From: Gordonia soli NBRC 108243
GTDB taxonomy: Bacteria; Actinomycetota; Actinomycetes; Mycobacteriales; Mycobacteriaceae
Reading direction: 5' to 3'
Length of the DNA stretch: 64,000 bases
Assembly: GCF_000334455.1 (NCBI RefSeq)
Contig: NZ_BANX01000011.1
Coordinates: 248,001-312,000 of the forward strand
A program made the position numbers and the translations under genes. The notes beneath the pieces were generated by a model, which saw only the letters and a list, made by a program, of their open reading frames with translations, had not been told where the DNA came from and searched no databases. Positions 34,185-43,357 of this stretch are shown one piece after another (within the stretch, counting starts at the first letter, position 1; every line of letters begins with the position of its first letter).

Positions 34185-34310
34185 GATGATAGTCAGCGTG
34201 CCTGTACATCGTGTCAGGTTTGGTCGTCCGCTCCAGAGGCGAAGACTGGAAGCGAACCGACGTGCGCGGCTCGCCGGTGCTCCTGCCCGTCCGACGTGAG
34301 GATCGCGACC

Positions 34311-35705
34311 ATGTCCGTGCTGCAGAACTTCATCAACGGGGAGTTCGTCTCCTCCACCGCGACCGAGACGCTGGACATCGTCAACCCGATCGACGAGTCG
34401 GTGGTGGCGGTGTCCCCGATCTCCTCGGCCGCCGACGTCGACACCGCGATGCGCGCTGCCGCTGATGCGTTCCCCGGCTGGAAACGGACCACCCCGAGCG
34501 AGCGTCAGAAGGCCCTCCTCCGATTCGCCGATGCCCTGGAGGCCAACTCCGACGAGCTCGTCGACGCGCAACACCGCAACACCGGACAGCCGAAGCAGCA
34601 GATCGCCGACGAGGAGGTCACCGTCGGCGCCGACCAGATCCGTTTCTTCGCCGGGGCCGCGCGCACCCTCGAGGGCAAGTCGGCCGGCGAGTACATGGCG
34701 GGATTCACCTCGTATGTCCGCCGCGAGCCGGTCGGCGTGATCGGTCAGGTGACACCGTGGAACTACCCGCTGATGATGGCGCTGTGGAAGATCGGCCCGG
34801 CCATCGCCGCCGGTAACACCGTGGTGCTCAAACCGTCGGACACCACACCGGAGTCGACGTTGGCGCTGGCACGGATCAGCGCCGACATCTTGCCGCCGGG
34901 AGTGTTCAACGTGGTGCTCGGCAACGCCGACACCGGCGCCGCGGTGATCGGTCACCCGACGCCTGCGATGGTGTCGATCACCGGCTCGGTGCGCGCGGGT
35001 ATCGCGGTAGCCGAGTCGGCAGCCCAGAATCTCAAGGACGCCCACCTCGAGTTGGGCGGCAAGGCGCCGGCGGTCGTGTTCGCCGATGCCGATCTCGCCA
35101 AGACGATCGAACCGCTGGCCGCCGCGGCGTTCTTCAACGCCGGCCAGGACTGCACCGCCGTCACCCGCGTCCTGGTGCACGAGTCGATCCACGACGAGGT
35201 GGTCGGGTTGCTCGTGGAGCAGGCCCGCACGGCAGAGGTCCCACCGCTCAACAACGTCAACCACTTCGGCAAGGTGACGTCGATCCTCGACAACATCCCG
35301 TCCCATGCGACGGTCGCCACCGGTGGAGGTCGCAAGGGCGACAAGGGTTTCTTCGTCGAGCCGACGATCATCACCGGCGTCCGACAGGAGGACAAACTGG
35401 TGCAGGAGGAGACCTTCGGTCCGGTCATCACGGTCCAGCCGTTCGCCGACGAGGCGGAAGCCATCCGCCTCGCCAACGACGTCGCCTACGGTCTCGCGTC
35501 GAGTGTGTGGACCACCGATCACGCGACCGCGACCCGACTCTCGGCCGAACTCGACTTCGGCTGCGTGTGGATCAACTGTCACATCCCTCTGGTCGCCGAG
35601 ATGCCACACGGCGGATTCAAGAACTCCGGGCACGGCAAGGATCTGTCGCTCTACGGGCTCGAGGACTACACCCGGATCAAGCACGTCATGAGCAGCACGG
35701 ACTGA
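34311..35705 (+). CDS. Aldehyde dehydrogenase, probably gamma-aminobutyraldehyde dehydrogenase
   Basis: A 464-residue NAD-dependent aldehyde dehydrogenase. Key motifs are VTPWNYPLMMALWKIGPAIAAGNTVVLKPSD (cofactor binding, near residue 145), LELGGKAPAVVFADAD with the general base Glu, NAGQDCTAVTRVLV with the nucleophilic Cys (near 278) and ETFGPVITVQPF. In context it should oxidise 4-aminobutanal, made from putrescine by the amine oxidase next door, to GABA. The loop after the catalytic Cys (RTAEVPPLNNVNHFGKV) is about 15-20 residues shorter than in relatives, a local deletion away from catalytic residues. The ATG is preceded by GAGGAT. Confidence 0.88.
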   Translation: MSVLQNFINGEFVSSTATETLDIVNPIDESVVAVSPISSAADVDTAMRAAADAFPGWKRTTPSERQKALLRFADALEANSDELVDAQHRNTGQPKQQIADEEVTVGADQIRFFAGAARTLEGKSAGEYMAGFTSYVRREPVGVIGQVTPWNYPLMMALWKIGPAIAAGNTVVLKPSDTTPESTLALARISADILPPGVFNVVLGNADTGAAVIGHPTPAMVSITGSVRAGIAVAESAAQNLKDAHLELGGKAPAVVFADADLAKTIEPLAAAAFFNAGQDCTAVTRVLVHESIHDEVVGLLVEQARTAEVPPLNNVNHFGKVTSILDNIPSHATVATGGGRKGDKGFFVEPTIITGVRQEDKLVQEETFGPVITVQPFADEAEAIRLANDVAYGLASSVWTTDHATATRLSAELDFGCVWINCHIPLVAEMPHGGFKNSGHGKDLSLYGLEDYTRIKHVMSSTD

Positions 35706-35709
35706 GTCG

Positions 35710-37812
35710 ATGACCACCACTGCATCCACACCCGCAGGTGCCGACCCGATCGGCTCCGCCCATCCGCTCGACCCGCTGTCCGCCGACGAGATCCGGACGG
35801 TCTCGTCGGTCCTCCGTCGGGACCGTGGGGTCGGTGACGGCTGGCGCTTCGCATCCATCGAGATGGCCGAACCGTCGAAGGCCGCACTCGCTCGACACGC
35901 GTCGGGCGGCGACGCGCCTGAGCGGCGGGCGCTGGTCACCCTGCTCGACTCCACGCGCAACGAGACCCACAAGGCGACAGTGTCGCTGACCCTGGACGCG
36001 GTCGAGACCTTCGAGCACATCCCGCACGTCCAGCCGAATTTCACCGTCGACGAGTTCGAGGAGTGTGACCGCGTCCTGCGCGCACACCCCGACGTGATCG
36101 CCGCGTTGGCCCGACGCGGGATCACCGACCTGGATCTCGTGTTCATGGACACCTGGACCTACGGCGGACCGGTGATCCCCGACGAATACCGCGGACGACG
36201 GATCGGGTGGTCGGACACCTGGATGCGAAAAGCCCCCGGCGCCAATCCCTATGCCACCCCGGTCGCGGGCCTGCACTGTGTGATCGACGTCAACTCGATG
36301 GAGCTCCTCCGCATCGAAGACGCCGCCGGGAGCGGAGCGAGCGGGGCAGATGTCACCGCCGCCGGGAGCGGAGCGAGCGGGGCAGATGTCACCGCCGCCG
36401 GGAGCGGAGCGTTCGATCAACCTGAGGTGATGGGCGAGTACGTCCCTCGGCACATCCCACAGCGCATCCGCGACACCTTCACCCGCGAGCCGCTCAAACC
36501 CCTCGAGATCACCCAGCCGGAGGGTCCATCGTTCACCCTCGAGGGAAACCTCTTGCGCTGGCAGAACTGGTCGCTGCGAGTCGGTTTCAATCACCGCGAG
36601 GGCATGACCCTGCACACCGTCACCTACGAGGACGGCGGCCGTACACGCTCCGTCGCGCACCGACTCTCCTTCGCCGAGATGGTGGTCCCCTACCGCGACC
36701 ACTGCGAGGACCATTACCGGCGAACCGCTTTCGACATCGGCGAGTGGGGTCTCGGGTTCATGACCACCTCCCTGGAGTTGGGTTGCGACTGCCTCGGCGA
36801 GATCCGCTACCTCGACGCCGTCTTGCATCACAGCAACGGTGAGCCGTACACGATCACCAACGCGATCTGCGTCCACGAGGAGGACAACGCAGTCCTGTGG
36901 AAGCATGTCGACCACGACGCCGGCGCCGAGGTGCGTCGGATGCGGCGGCTCACCGTGAGCTTCCATGTGACCGTGGCCAATTACGAGTATCTGGTCTACT
37001 GGCGCTTCCACCAGGACGGCAGCATCGAGTGCGAGGTCCGGGCAACCGGGATCATGGTGACCACACCGTTGCCGCCGGGGGTGGCCTCGAATCCGCACGG
37101 CACCATCGTCGACGAACGGACGTATGCGCCGTTCCATCAGCACTTCCTGGTGGCCCGGCTCGATCTCGACGTCGACGGCACCGATAACACCGTCGTCGTA
37201 TCGGAGACGGTCGTCGAGCCGATGGGACCCGACAATCCGTACGGGTTGTCGCTGGTGCAGCGCAACACTCCGCTGCGCACCGAGTCCGAGGGCAAGCAGG
37301 ACATGGACTTCGCGTCTCAGCGGGCGTGGAAGGTGGTCAATCCGAACGTCACCACGGGGCTCGGTCACCATCCGGCGTACAAGCTAGTGCCGGGCGGAGC
37401 GCTGCCGCCGATGTTCGATCCGGCATCGCCGATCTTCCGTCGCGCCGAGGTCATCGGGCACACGGTGTGGGTGACCCCCAATCGGCCGGACGAGCGGTGG
37501 CCGGCCGGTGAGTTCGTCAACCAGTCCGAGCGGGACACCGGTTTACCGGTCTGGACGGCCGCGGACCGATCGATCGAGAACACCGACGTCGTGGTCTGGT
37601 ACACGTTCGGAATCCACCACATCACCCGCCCGGAGGACTGGCCGGTGATGCCTGCCGACACCATCTCGTTCTGGCTCAAGCCCTTCGGATTCTTCGACCG
37701 CAACCCGTCGCTGGACGTCGCGGCATCCGATGCTCACTGCGCACACGAATCATCCGCTCACGACTCGACTGCCGGCGATCCGGGCTGCGGCTGCGGCCAC
37801 CACGGAAGCTGA
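35710..37812 (+). CDS. Copper-containing primary amine oxidase with tandem-repeat insert
   Basis: A 700-residue copper amine oxidase; oxidises primary amines, here probably putrescine, to the aldehyde with hydrogen peroxide and ammonia. The cofactor tyrosine that becomes topaquinone is in VANYEYLVYW (near residue 427), the copper His pair is in HQHFLVARLDLDVD and the third copper His in FGIHHITRPEDWPVMP; the catalytic Asp lies in the DIGEWGLG region upstream. Odd features: residues about 205-235 contain two and a half copies of a 12-residue AAGSGASGADVT unit, and the C-terminus is Cys/His-rich (DAHCAHESSAHD, then GCGCGHHGS). It begins 4 bases after the aldehyde dehydrogenase. Confidence 0.92.
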   Translation: MTTTASTPAGADPIGSAHPLDPLSADEIRTVSSVLRRDRGVGDGWRFASIEMAEPSKAALARHASGGDAPERRALVTLLDSTRNETHKATVSLTLDAVETFEHIPHVQPNFTVDEFEECDRVLRAHPDVIAALARRGITDLDLVFMDTWTYGGPVIPDEYRGRRIGWSDTWMRKAPGANPYATPVAGLHCVIDVNSMELLRIEDAAGSGASGADVTAAGSGASGADVTAAGSGAFDQPEVMGEYVPRHIPQRIRDTFTREPLKPLEITQPEGPSFTLEGNLLRWQNWSLRVGFNHREGMTLHTVTYEDGGRTRSVAHRLSFAEMVVPYRDHCEDHYRRTAFDIGEWGLGFMTTSLELGCDCLGEIRYLDAVLHHSNGEPYTITNAICVHEEDNAVLWKHVDHDAGAEVRRMRRLTVSFHVTVANYEYLVYWRFHQDGSIECEVRATGIMVTTPLPPGVASNPHGTIVDERTYAPFHQHFLVARLDLDVDGTDNTVVVSETVVEPMGPDNPYGLSLVQRNTPLRTESEGKQDMDFASQRAWKVVNPNVTTGLGHHPAYKLVPGGALPPMFDPASPIFRRAEVIGHTVWVTPNRPDERWPAGEFVNQSERDTGLPVWTAADRSIENTDVVVWYTFGIHHITRPEDWPVMPADTISFWLKPFGFFDRNPSLDVAASDAHCAHESSAHDSTAGDPGCGCGHHGS
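36322..36411 (+). repeat. 36 bp tandem repeat inside the amine oxidase gene
   Basis: Two identical 36 bp units (36322-36357, 36358-36393) and an 18 bp partial third encode AAGSGASGADVT twice plus AAGSGA. The frame is kept. The DNA identity indicates a recent expansion by slippage. Confidence 0.9.
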
Positions 37813-37869
37813 CCATCTCTGCGAGGGCGCCCTCACGCTCTCGCCAGATCCGAAAGGAAGCGATTTCCC

Positions 37870-39336
37870 TTGTCCGACAATCAGCTCGACCCCCAGGCGG
37901 TTCTCGACAGCGTACCCACCGGTTTGTGGATCGACGGCCGATCCGTGCCGTCCGAGTCCGGCGCGACCTTCGAGGTGTTCGATCCTGCGACCGAGGAGCC
38001 GTTGATCTCGGTGGCCGACGCGACCGTCGCCGACGCGGCGCACGCGCTGGATCGCGCTGCTGCCGCCGCCGACTCGTGGGCGACCACCGCACCGCGCGAA
38101 CGTGGTGAGATCCTGCGCCGCGCCTTCCAACTGCTCACCGAGCGCGCCGACGACATCGCGCTGCTGATGACGCTGGAGCTCGGACGTGCTCTCCCGGACA
38201 GCCGAGCGGAGACCAAGTACGGCACCGAGTTCCTCCGCTGGTTCGCCGAGGAGGCGGTCCGGATCAACGGGAGGTTCACCCATTCGCCGACCGGCACCGG
38301 CCGGATCCTGGTGAGTCATGCCCCGGTGGGGCCGTGTCTGGCCATCACACCCTGGAACTTCCCGCTCGCGATGGGCACCCGCAAGATCGCTCCGGCGCTG
38401 GCCGCGGGCAACGTCATGGTGGTCAAGCCCGCCCATGAGACGCCGCTGACCATGTTGGTGTTGGCCGAGACCTTCGCCGAGGCCGGATTGCCGCCGGGCG
38501 TGCTGTCGGTGCTGCCGACCACGGCGAGCAAGGAGGTGGGCACCGCCGTCATCACCGACGACCGTATCCGCAAGATCAGCTTCACCGGCTCCACACCGGT
38601 GGGTCGGAACCTGTTGGCGCAGGCCGCCGAACGCGTTCAGCGGACCTCGATGGAGCTCGGCGGCAACGCACCGTTCATCGTCTTCGACGACGCCGACGTC
38701 GACGCAGCGGTCGAGGGAGCCTTTGCGGCGAAGATGCGCAACGGCGGCGAGGCGTGCACCGCGGCCAACCGATTCCTGGTCCAGTCGTCGGTGGCCGAGG
38801 AGTTCACCGCCAAACTCACCGAGAAGATGTCGGCGGTCCGACTCGGTGCCGGGTACGACGACGGTGTGACGTTGGGGCCTCTGGTGAGTGCGGCGCAGCG
38901 GGACAAGGTGGCCGATGCGGTCGAGACCGCCATCGCCGACGGCGCGCGGGTCCGATTGGGCGGCAAGGTCCCCGAGGGGCGCGGCTTCTTCTACCCGGCG
39001 ACCGTGTTGGATCAGGTCGACCCGTACTCGACCGTCACCCGCGGCGAGATCTTCGGTCCGGTGGCGGTGATCAGCACGTTCGATTCCGAGAACGATGCAA
39101 TCGCAGCCGCGAACTCGACCGAGTACGGCCTGGCCGCCTATTTCTACAGCCGCGACCTCGAGCGGTGCATGCGCGTCGCCGAGCGCCTCGAATCGGGGAT
39201 GGTCGGTGTGAACCGCGGCGTCATCTCCGACGCAGCAGCGCCTTTCGGCGGGGTCAAGCAGTCCGGGATCGGCCGCGAGGGCGGTGCCGAGGGCATCGAG
39301 GAGTACCTGTCCGTCAAGTACGTCGCACTCACCTGA
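37870..39336 (+). CDS. NAD(P)-dependent succinate-semialdehyde dehydrogenase-like protein
   Basis: A 488-residue aldehyde dehydrogenase. ITPWNFPLAMGTRKIAPALAAGNVMVVKPAHETP, the base Glu in MELGGNAPFIVFDDADVD and the catalytic Cys in NGGEACTAANRFLV are clear, with EIFGPVAVISTF near the C-terminus. The GabD-type ELGGNAPFIVF and NPTGxxxG-like APFGGVKQSGIGREGG segments favour succinate semialdehyde, which would complete GABA degradation to succinate after transamination. No GABA transaminase is encoded in the cluster. The TTG start at 37870 follows AAAGGAAG; the stop is 26 bases from the next gene. Confidence 0.86.
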   Translation: MSDNQLDPQAVLDSVPTGLWIDGRSVPSESGATFEVFDPATEEPLISVADATVADAAHALDRAAAAADSWATTAPRERGEILRRAFQLLTERADDIALLMTLELGRALPDSRAETKYGTEFLRWFAEEAVRINGRFTHSPTGTGRILVSHAPVGPCLAITPWNFPLAMGTRKIAPALAAGNVMVVKPAHETPLTMLVLAETFAEAGLPPGVLSVLPTTASKEVGTAVITDDRIRKISFTGSTPVGRNLLAQAAERVQRTSMELGGNAPFIVFDDADVDAAVEGAFAAKMRNGGEACTAANRFLVQSSVAEEFTAKLTEKMSAVRLGAGYDDGVTLGPLVSAAQRDKVADAVETAIADGARVRLGGKVPEGRGFFYPATVLDQVDPYSTVTRGEIFGPVAVISTFDSENDAIAAANSTEYGLAAYFYSRDLERCMRVAERLESGMVGVNRGVISDAAAPFGGVKQSGIGREGGAEGIEEYLSVKYVALT

Positions 39337-39362
39337 GTCGCGTCGAGAACCCAGGAGCAGCC

Positions 39363-40355
39363 ATGTTCGTGGCGACCAGCGATCTCTCCGCCGCACCACC
39401 GCTCTCGCGCTACCCCGCTGATCGGCATGCGGCACCGGGCCGCGCTCCCGTCCGGGTCGGGCTCGTCCAGCACCGGTGGCAGCCCGACCTCGAGGCGGTG
39501 GTCACCGAGTTGGCCGAGGGCATCCGCATCGCCGCCGAGGCCGGCGCCCGTGCGGTGTTCCTGCCCGAGATCACGCTGCTGCAGTACCCGGCCTTCACCC
39601 GTGGCGGCCCCGATGCGGCCGCGGACGCCGAAGACCTCGACTCGGGCCCGACCGTCACCTTCGCCCGACGCATAGCCACCCTGCACGGGATCTTCGTCCA
39701 CGCCTCGGTCTACGAGCGGGCCACCGAGATCGACGACGGTCTCGGTTTCAACACCGCGGTCCTGATCTCACCCGACGGTGAGCTGATCGGCCGGACCCGG
39801 AAGCTCCACATCCCGGTCACCAGTGGGTACTACGAGGACACCTATTTCCGGCCGGGGCCGTCCGACGACCCGCACCCGGTCTACCGGCCGGACGGGCTGG
39901 GGGCGGCAGTCGGGCTGCCGACCTGCTGGGACGAGTGGTTCCCGGAACTGGCACGGTCGTATTCGCTCGCCGGCGCCGACATCATCGCCTACCCGACAGC
40001 GATCGGTTCCGAACCGGACTTCCCCGACTTCGACACGGAACCGCTGTGGCAGCAGGTCATCGTCGGCAACGCCATCACCGCGGGGACCTTCATGGTGGTC
40101 CCCAACCGCTGGGGCGACGAGGGCGAGATCACTTTCTACGGTTCGTCGTTCATCTGCGATCCGTACGGACGCATCCTCGTGCAGGCTCCGCGTGACGAGT
40201 CGGCGGTGTTGGTCGCCGACCTCGATCTCGACCAGCGGCGCGATTGGCTCACCCTGTTCCCGTTCCTCCGCACGCGTCGTCCCGACACCTACGCCGCCCT
40301 GGTCGAGCCGGTGGCCGACACCGCACTCGGTGAGAGCGAACCGAGGACCCGATGA
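39363..40355 (+). CDS. aguB: N-carbamoylputrescine amidase (nitrilase superfamily)
   Basis: A 330-residue carbon-nitrogen hydrolase. The Glu-Lys-Cys triad is visible in FLPEITLLQYP (near residue 73), GRTRKLHIP (near 145) and VGLPTCWDEWFPELAR (near 185), the last being the AguB-type CWDQWFPE motif with one change. It should cleave N-carbamoylputrescine to putrescine, ammonia and carbon dioxide, the second step after agmatine deiminase, whose gene overlaps it by ATGA. An N-terminal extension of about 25 residues precedes the core. ATG is preceded by GGAGCAG. Confidence 0.9.
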   Translation: MFVATSDLSAAPPLSRYPADRHAAPGRAPVRVGLVQHRWQPDLEAVVTELAEGIRIAAEAGARAVFLPEITLLQYPAFTRGGPDAAADAEDLDSGPTVTFARRIATLHGIFVHASVYERATEIDDGLGFNTAVLISPDGELIGRTRKLHIPVTSGYYEDTYFRPGPSDDPHPVYRPDGLGAAVGLPTCWDEWFPELARSYSLAGADIIAYPTAIGSEPDFPDFDTEPLWQQVIVGNAITAGTFMVVPNRWGDEGEITFYGSSFICDPYGRILVQAPRDESAVLVADLDLDQRRDWLTLFPFLRTRRPDTYAALVEPVADTALGESEPRTR

Positions 40356-41395
40356 CCGGCCGAGCTGTCGGCGGCTGGCGGATGCCGTCGGAGACCGAGC
40401 CACAGGACCGGGTGTGGATGGCGTATCCGGTACCCGGATACAGCCTCGGCGACACCGAGGCTGAACAGGACGAGGCACGGCGGACCTGGGCTGCCGTCGC
40501 CCACGCGGTCGCCGACCATCAACCGGTGACGGTCATCGTCGATCCGACCGAGGTCGGCGCCGCACGGCGTCACCTGTCGTCCGGCATCGACATCGTCGAG
40601 GCACCGTTGGACGACGCCTGGGCACGAGACATCGGCCCCACGTTCGTGCTCGGCGACGACGGCCGGCTCGGTGCGGTCGACTGGGTGTTCAACGGTTGGG
40701 GTGCCGCGAGCTGGGCGTCGTGGGAGAACGACCAGCACATCGGACGGCTGATCGCACAACTGTCGGGAGCGGAGCTGATCGAGTCGCCGATGGTCAACGA
40801 AGGCGGCGGCATCCAGGTCGACGGGCACGGCACGGTGATGGTCACGGAGTCGGTGCAACTCGGGGACGGGCGCAACCCCGAGTGGTCGAAGGCGGAGGTG
40901 GAAGCGGAGCTGGCCCGCACCATCGGCGTCGACCACGCCGTCTGGTTGCCGTACGGACTCACCCGCGACAACGAGACCTTCGGCACCCGCGGCCACGTCG
41001 ACATCGTCGCCGCACTTCCGGCCCCCGGGGTGGTGCTCCTCCACGACCAGCGCGATCCCGCACATCCCGACCATCGGATCACCGCGACGCTGCGAGAGTT
41101 GTTGGACGAGGCGACCGACGCCACCGGCACCATATTCCGGATCGTCGACGTGCCCGCCCCGACCGTCCTCCGCGACACCGAGGGGTACGTCGATTACAGC
41201 TACATCAACCACGTGGTCGTGAACGACGCTGTGATCGCGTGCTCCTTCGACGACCCCAATGACGCAGCCGCCGTGGCGATCCTGAGCGAGACATACCCGG
41301 AAAGGCACGTGGTCTCGGTCGACGCCCGCCCGCTGTTCGCCCGCGGCGGTGGCATCCACTGCATCACCGCGAACCAGCCGTCGGCGAGGGGCTGA
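40352..41395 (+). CDS. aguA: Agmatine deiminase
   Basis: A 347-residue guanidino-group-modifying enzyme. MPSETEPQDRVWMAYP, DDAWARDIGPTFVL, the NEGGGIQVDG loop, RGHVDIVAAL with the catalytic His and GGGIHCITANQP with the nucleophilic Cys are the AguA signatures. It hydrolyses agmatine to N-carbamoylputrescine and ammonia. It overlaps the amidase gene and closes the operon, which lets agmatine be used as carbon and nitrogen source. It is of normal family length. Confidence 0.93.
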   Translation: MTGRAVGGWRMPSETEPQDRVWMAYPVPGYSLGDTEAEQDEARRTWAAVAHAVADHQPVTVIVDPTEVGAARRHLSSGIDIVEAPLDDAWARDIGPTFVLGDDGRLGAVDWVFNGWGAASWASWENDQHIGRLIAQLSGAELIESPMVNEGGGIQVDGHGTVMVTESVQLGDGRNPEWSKAEVEAELARTIGVDHAVWLPYGLTRDNETFGTRGHVDIVAALPAPGVVLLHDQRDPAHPDHRITATLRELLDEATDATGTIFRIVDVPAPTVLRDTEGYVDYSYINHVVVNDAVIACSFDDPNDAAAVAILSETYPERHVVSVDARPLFARGGGIHCITANQPSARG

Positions 41396-41439
41396 ACGAA
41401 CTTGCTCCATACCCTCGATGAATGGTTACACTCGGCCGC

Positions 41440-42006
41440 ATGCGTACTCGAGCAGTCGCGGTACTCATCGCGCTCATGGTCGTCGTCGGTGCCGGGGTGG
41501 CCTCCCCCGCGAACGCTGACACGGGCAGCACCGGCAGCCTCGGCGGGGGCAGTTCGGATCTGCTGACCCCGAACAGTCAGTTCCTGTGGCAGAACCCGTT
41601 GGGCCACTACATCGTGATCCTCGGAGCCAAGATGGGCACCTTCGGTCAGACGCCCGACGTGCTGGCCCGCCGACTCGACGTCGGCGCGGGCCTGGCCCGG
41701 TCGCATCCGGTCAACCGCGTCATCGTCTCCGGCGGCAACACCTGGTGGTTGCCGGTGCCAGAGGCGCAGTTCATGAACATCGGGCTGATGCGCCGCGGCG
41801 TCCCGTTCTGGCAGATGGTGAACGAAGCCGGGTCGACGAGCACCGTGCAGAACGCCACCAACACCGTGCGGATGCTGAAGGCCATGGGCGCCAGCGGCGC
41901 GATCATCGTCACCAACGGGTTCCACATGCCGCGCGCGATGAACGACTTCCGGGCCGCGGCCGCGAAGCAGCACGCCCGGCTGGACTTGCGCACCGCCTAC
42001 GCCTGA
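41440..42006 (+). CDS. Secreted DUF218/YdcF-family protein
   Basis: A 188-residue exported protein. The signal peptide (RTRAVAVLIALMVVVGAGVASPANA) ends near residue 27, then a Gly/Ser linker and the DUF218 domain: YIVILGAKMG, the VNRVIVSGGN strand with the SGG motif, EAGSTSTVQNATNTVRMLKAM and the ITVNGFHMPRAM His/Arg region. Envelope-related roles are proposed for the family. ATG 41440 is favoured over 41422. It lies 44 bases after aguA but its role is probably independent. The strong hairpin at 42120 follows. Confidence 0.85.
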   Translation: MRTRAVAVLIALMVVVGAGVASPANADTGSTGSLGGGSSDLLTPNSQFLWQNPLGHYIVILGAKMGTFGQTPDVLARRLDVGAGLARSHPVNRVIVSGGNTWWLPVPEAQFMNIGLMRRGVPFWQMVNEAGSTSTVQNATNTVRMLKAMGASGAIIVTNGFHMPRAMNDFRAAAAKQHARLDLRTAYA

Positions 42007-42119
42007 TCCCCACCGCATCCGCAGCGAGCTGCTGAGATCGTCCCCGACAGCACTCACCAAGGGCACATTCCCCTCCGCGGGTACTCACGGGACTGATCTC
42101 AGCAGGGCTGGGCCGACAA

Positions 42120-42153
42120 CACAGCGCCCCCGGGATTCCGCGGGGGCGCTGTG
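42120..42153. terminator. Bidirectional terminator between the DUF218 and acyl-CoA dehydrogenase genes
   Basis: CACAGCGCCCCCG and CGGGGGCGCTGTG form a perfect 13 bp stem in the convergent gap, 24 bases from the dehydrogenase stop at 42177. The flanking TTCTC gives a weak T-rich tail. Confidence 0.75.
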
Positions 42154-42176
42154 GTTCTCAGCTCACGAGCGGATGG

Positions 42177-43343
42177 TCACCGCAGCAGCGCGCGGCTCAT
42201 GACGACGCGCTGGATCTGGTTGGTGCCCTCGTAGATCTGGGTGATCTTGGCGTCGCGCATCATGCGCTCCACCGGGAAGTCGCGGGTGTAGCCGGCGCCA
42301 CCGAACAGCTGGACGGCGTCGGTGGTGACCTCCATCGCGACGTCGGAGGCAAAGCACTTGGAGGCCGACGAGATGAACCCGAGGTTCGACTCGCCGCGCT
42401 CGGCACGAGCGGCCGAGGTGTAGACCATCAGGCGCGCGGCCTCGACCTTCATCGCCATGTCGGCGATCATGAACTCGACGCCCTGGAACGTGCTGATCGA
42501 CTTACCGAACTGCTTGCGGTCCTTGACGTATTCGATCGCCTTGTCGAGAGCACCCTGTGCGATGCCGACGGCCTGCGCGCCGATGGTCGGGCGGGTGTGG
42601 TCGAGGGTCTGCAGCGCGGTCTTGAAGCCGGTGCCCTCGTCCCCGATGATGCGGTCCGCGGGGATCGTGCACTCCTCGAAGTACAGCTCGGCCGTCGGAG
42701 ATCCCTTGATCCCCAGCTTCTTCTCCAGCGGTCCGACGGTGAAACCGGGGTCGTCCTTGTGGACCATGAACGCCGAGATGCCGCTGGCCTTCTTCTCCGG
42801 ATCGGTGACGGCCATGACGGTGTACCAGGTGGACTCGCCGCCGTTGGTGATCCAGCACTTGGTGCCGTTGAGCACCCAGTTGTCGCCGTCCTTGCGCGCA
42901 CGGGTCTTCATCGACGCGGCGTCGGAGCCGGCCTCGCGCTCGGACAGGGCGTAGGACGCCATGGCATCGCCCGCGGCGATGGACGGCAGCACCTGCTTCT
43001 TGAGCTCGTCGGAGCCGTTGAGGATCAGCCCCATGGTGCCCAGCTTGTTGACCGCGGGGATCAGTGACGCGGAGGCGTCGACGCGCGCCACCTCTTCGAT
43101 GACGATGCAGGCGGCCACGGAGTCCGCACCCTGGCCGTCGTACTCGTCGGGCACGTGGATGGCGTTGAAGCCGGAGGTCACGAGCGCCTTGAGAGCCTCC
43201 CGCGGGAAGCGTGCGTTCTCGTCGACGTCGGCCGCGTACGGCTCGATCTCCTTCTCGGCCAGCGCACGGATGGCCTCGCGGAGGGCGACATGCTCCTCGG
43301 GAAGCTGGAAGACGTCGAAATCTGGGTTGCCGAATCCGGCCAT
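42177..43343 (-). CDS. fadE25: Acyl-CoA dehydrogenase, FadE25-like
   Basis: A 388-residue flavin acyl-CoA dehydrogenase that introduces the alpha-beta double bond in fatty acyl-CoA. The N-terminal FDVFQLPEEH..REAIRALAEKEI, the FAD/substrate segments YALSEREAGSDAASM and KCWITNGGESTWYTVMAV, and the C-terminal YEGTNQIQRVVMSRALL match the mycobacterial FadE25 group very closely, and the catalytic Glu is in the YEGTN motif. Two identical palindromes lie in its promoter, next to the upstream TetR gene, so it is probably under that repressor. GGAG lies 7 bases before the ATG. Confidence 0.92.
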   Translation of the reverse strand: MAGFGNPDFDVFQLPEEHVALREAIRALAEKEIEPYAADVDENARFPREALKALVTSGFNAIHVPDEYDGQGADSVAACIVIEEVARVDASASLIPAVNKLGTMGLILNGSDELKKQVLPSIAAGDAMASYALSEREAGSDAASMKTRARKDGDNWVLNGTKCWITNGGESTWYTVMAVTDPEKKASGISAFMVHKDDPGFTVGPLEKKLGIKGSPTAELYFEECTIPADRIIGDEGTGFKTALQTLDHTRPTIGAQAVGIAQGALDKAIEYVKDRKQFGKSISTFQGVEFMIADMAMKVEAARLMVYTSAARAERGESNLGFISSASKCFASDVAMEVTTDAVQLFGGAGYTRDFPVERMMRDAKITQIYEGTNQIQRVVMSRALLR

Positions 43344-43357
43344 GACTAGCTCCTAAC

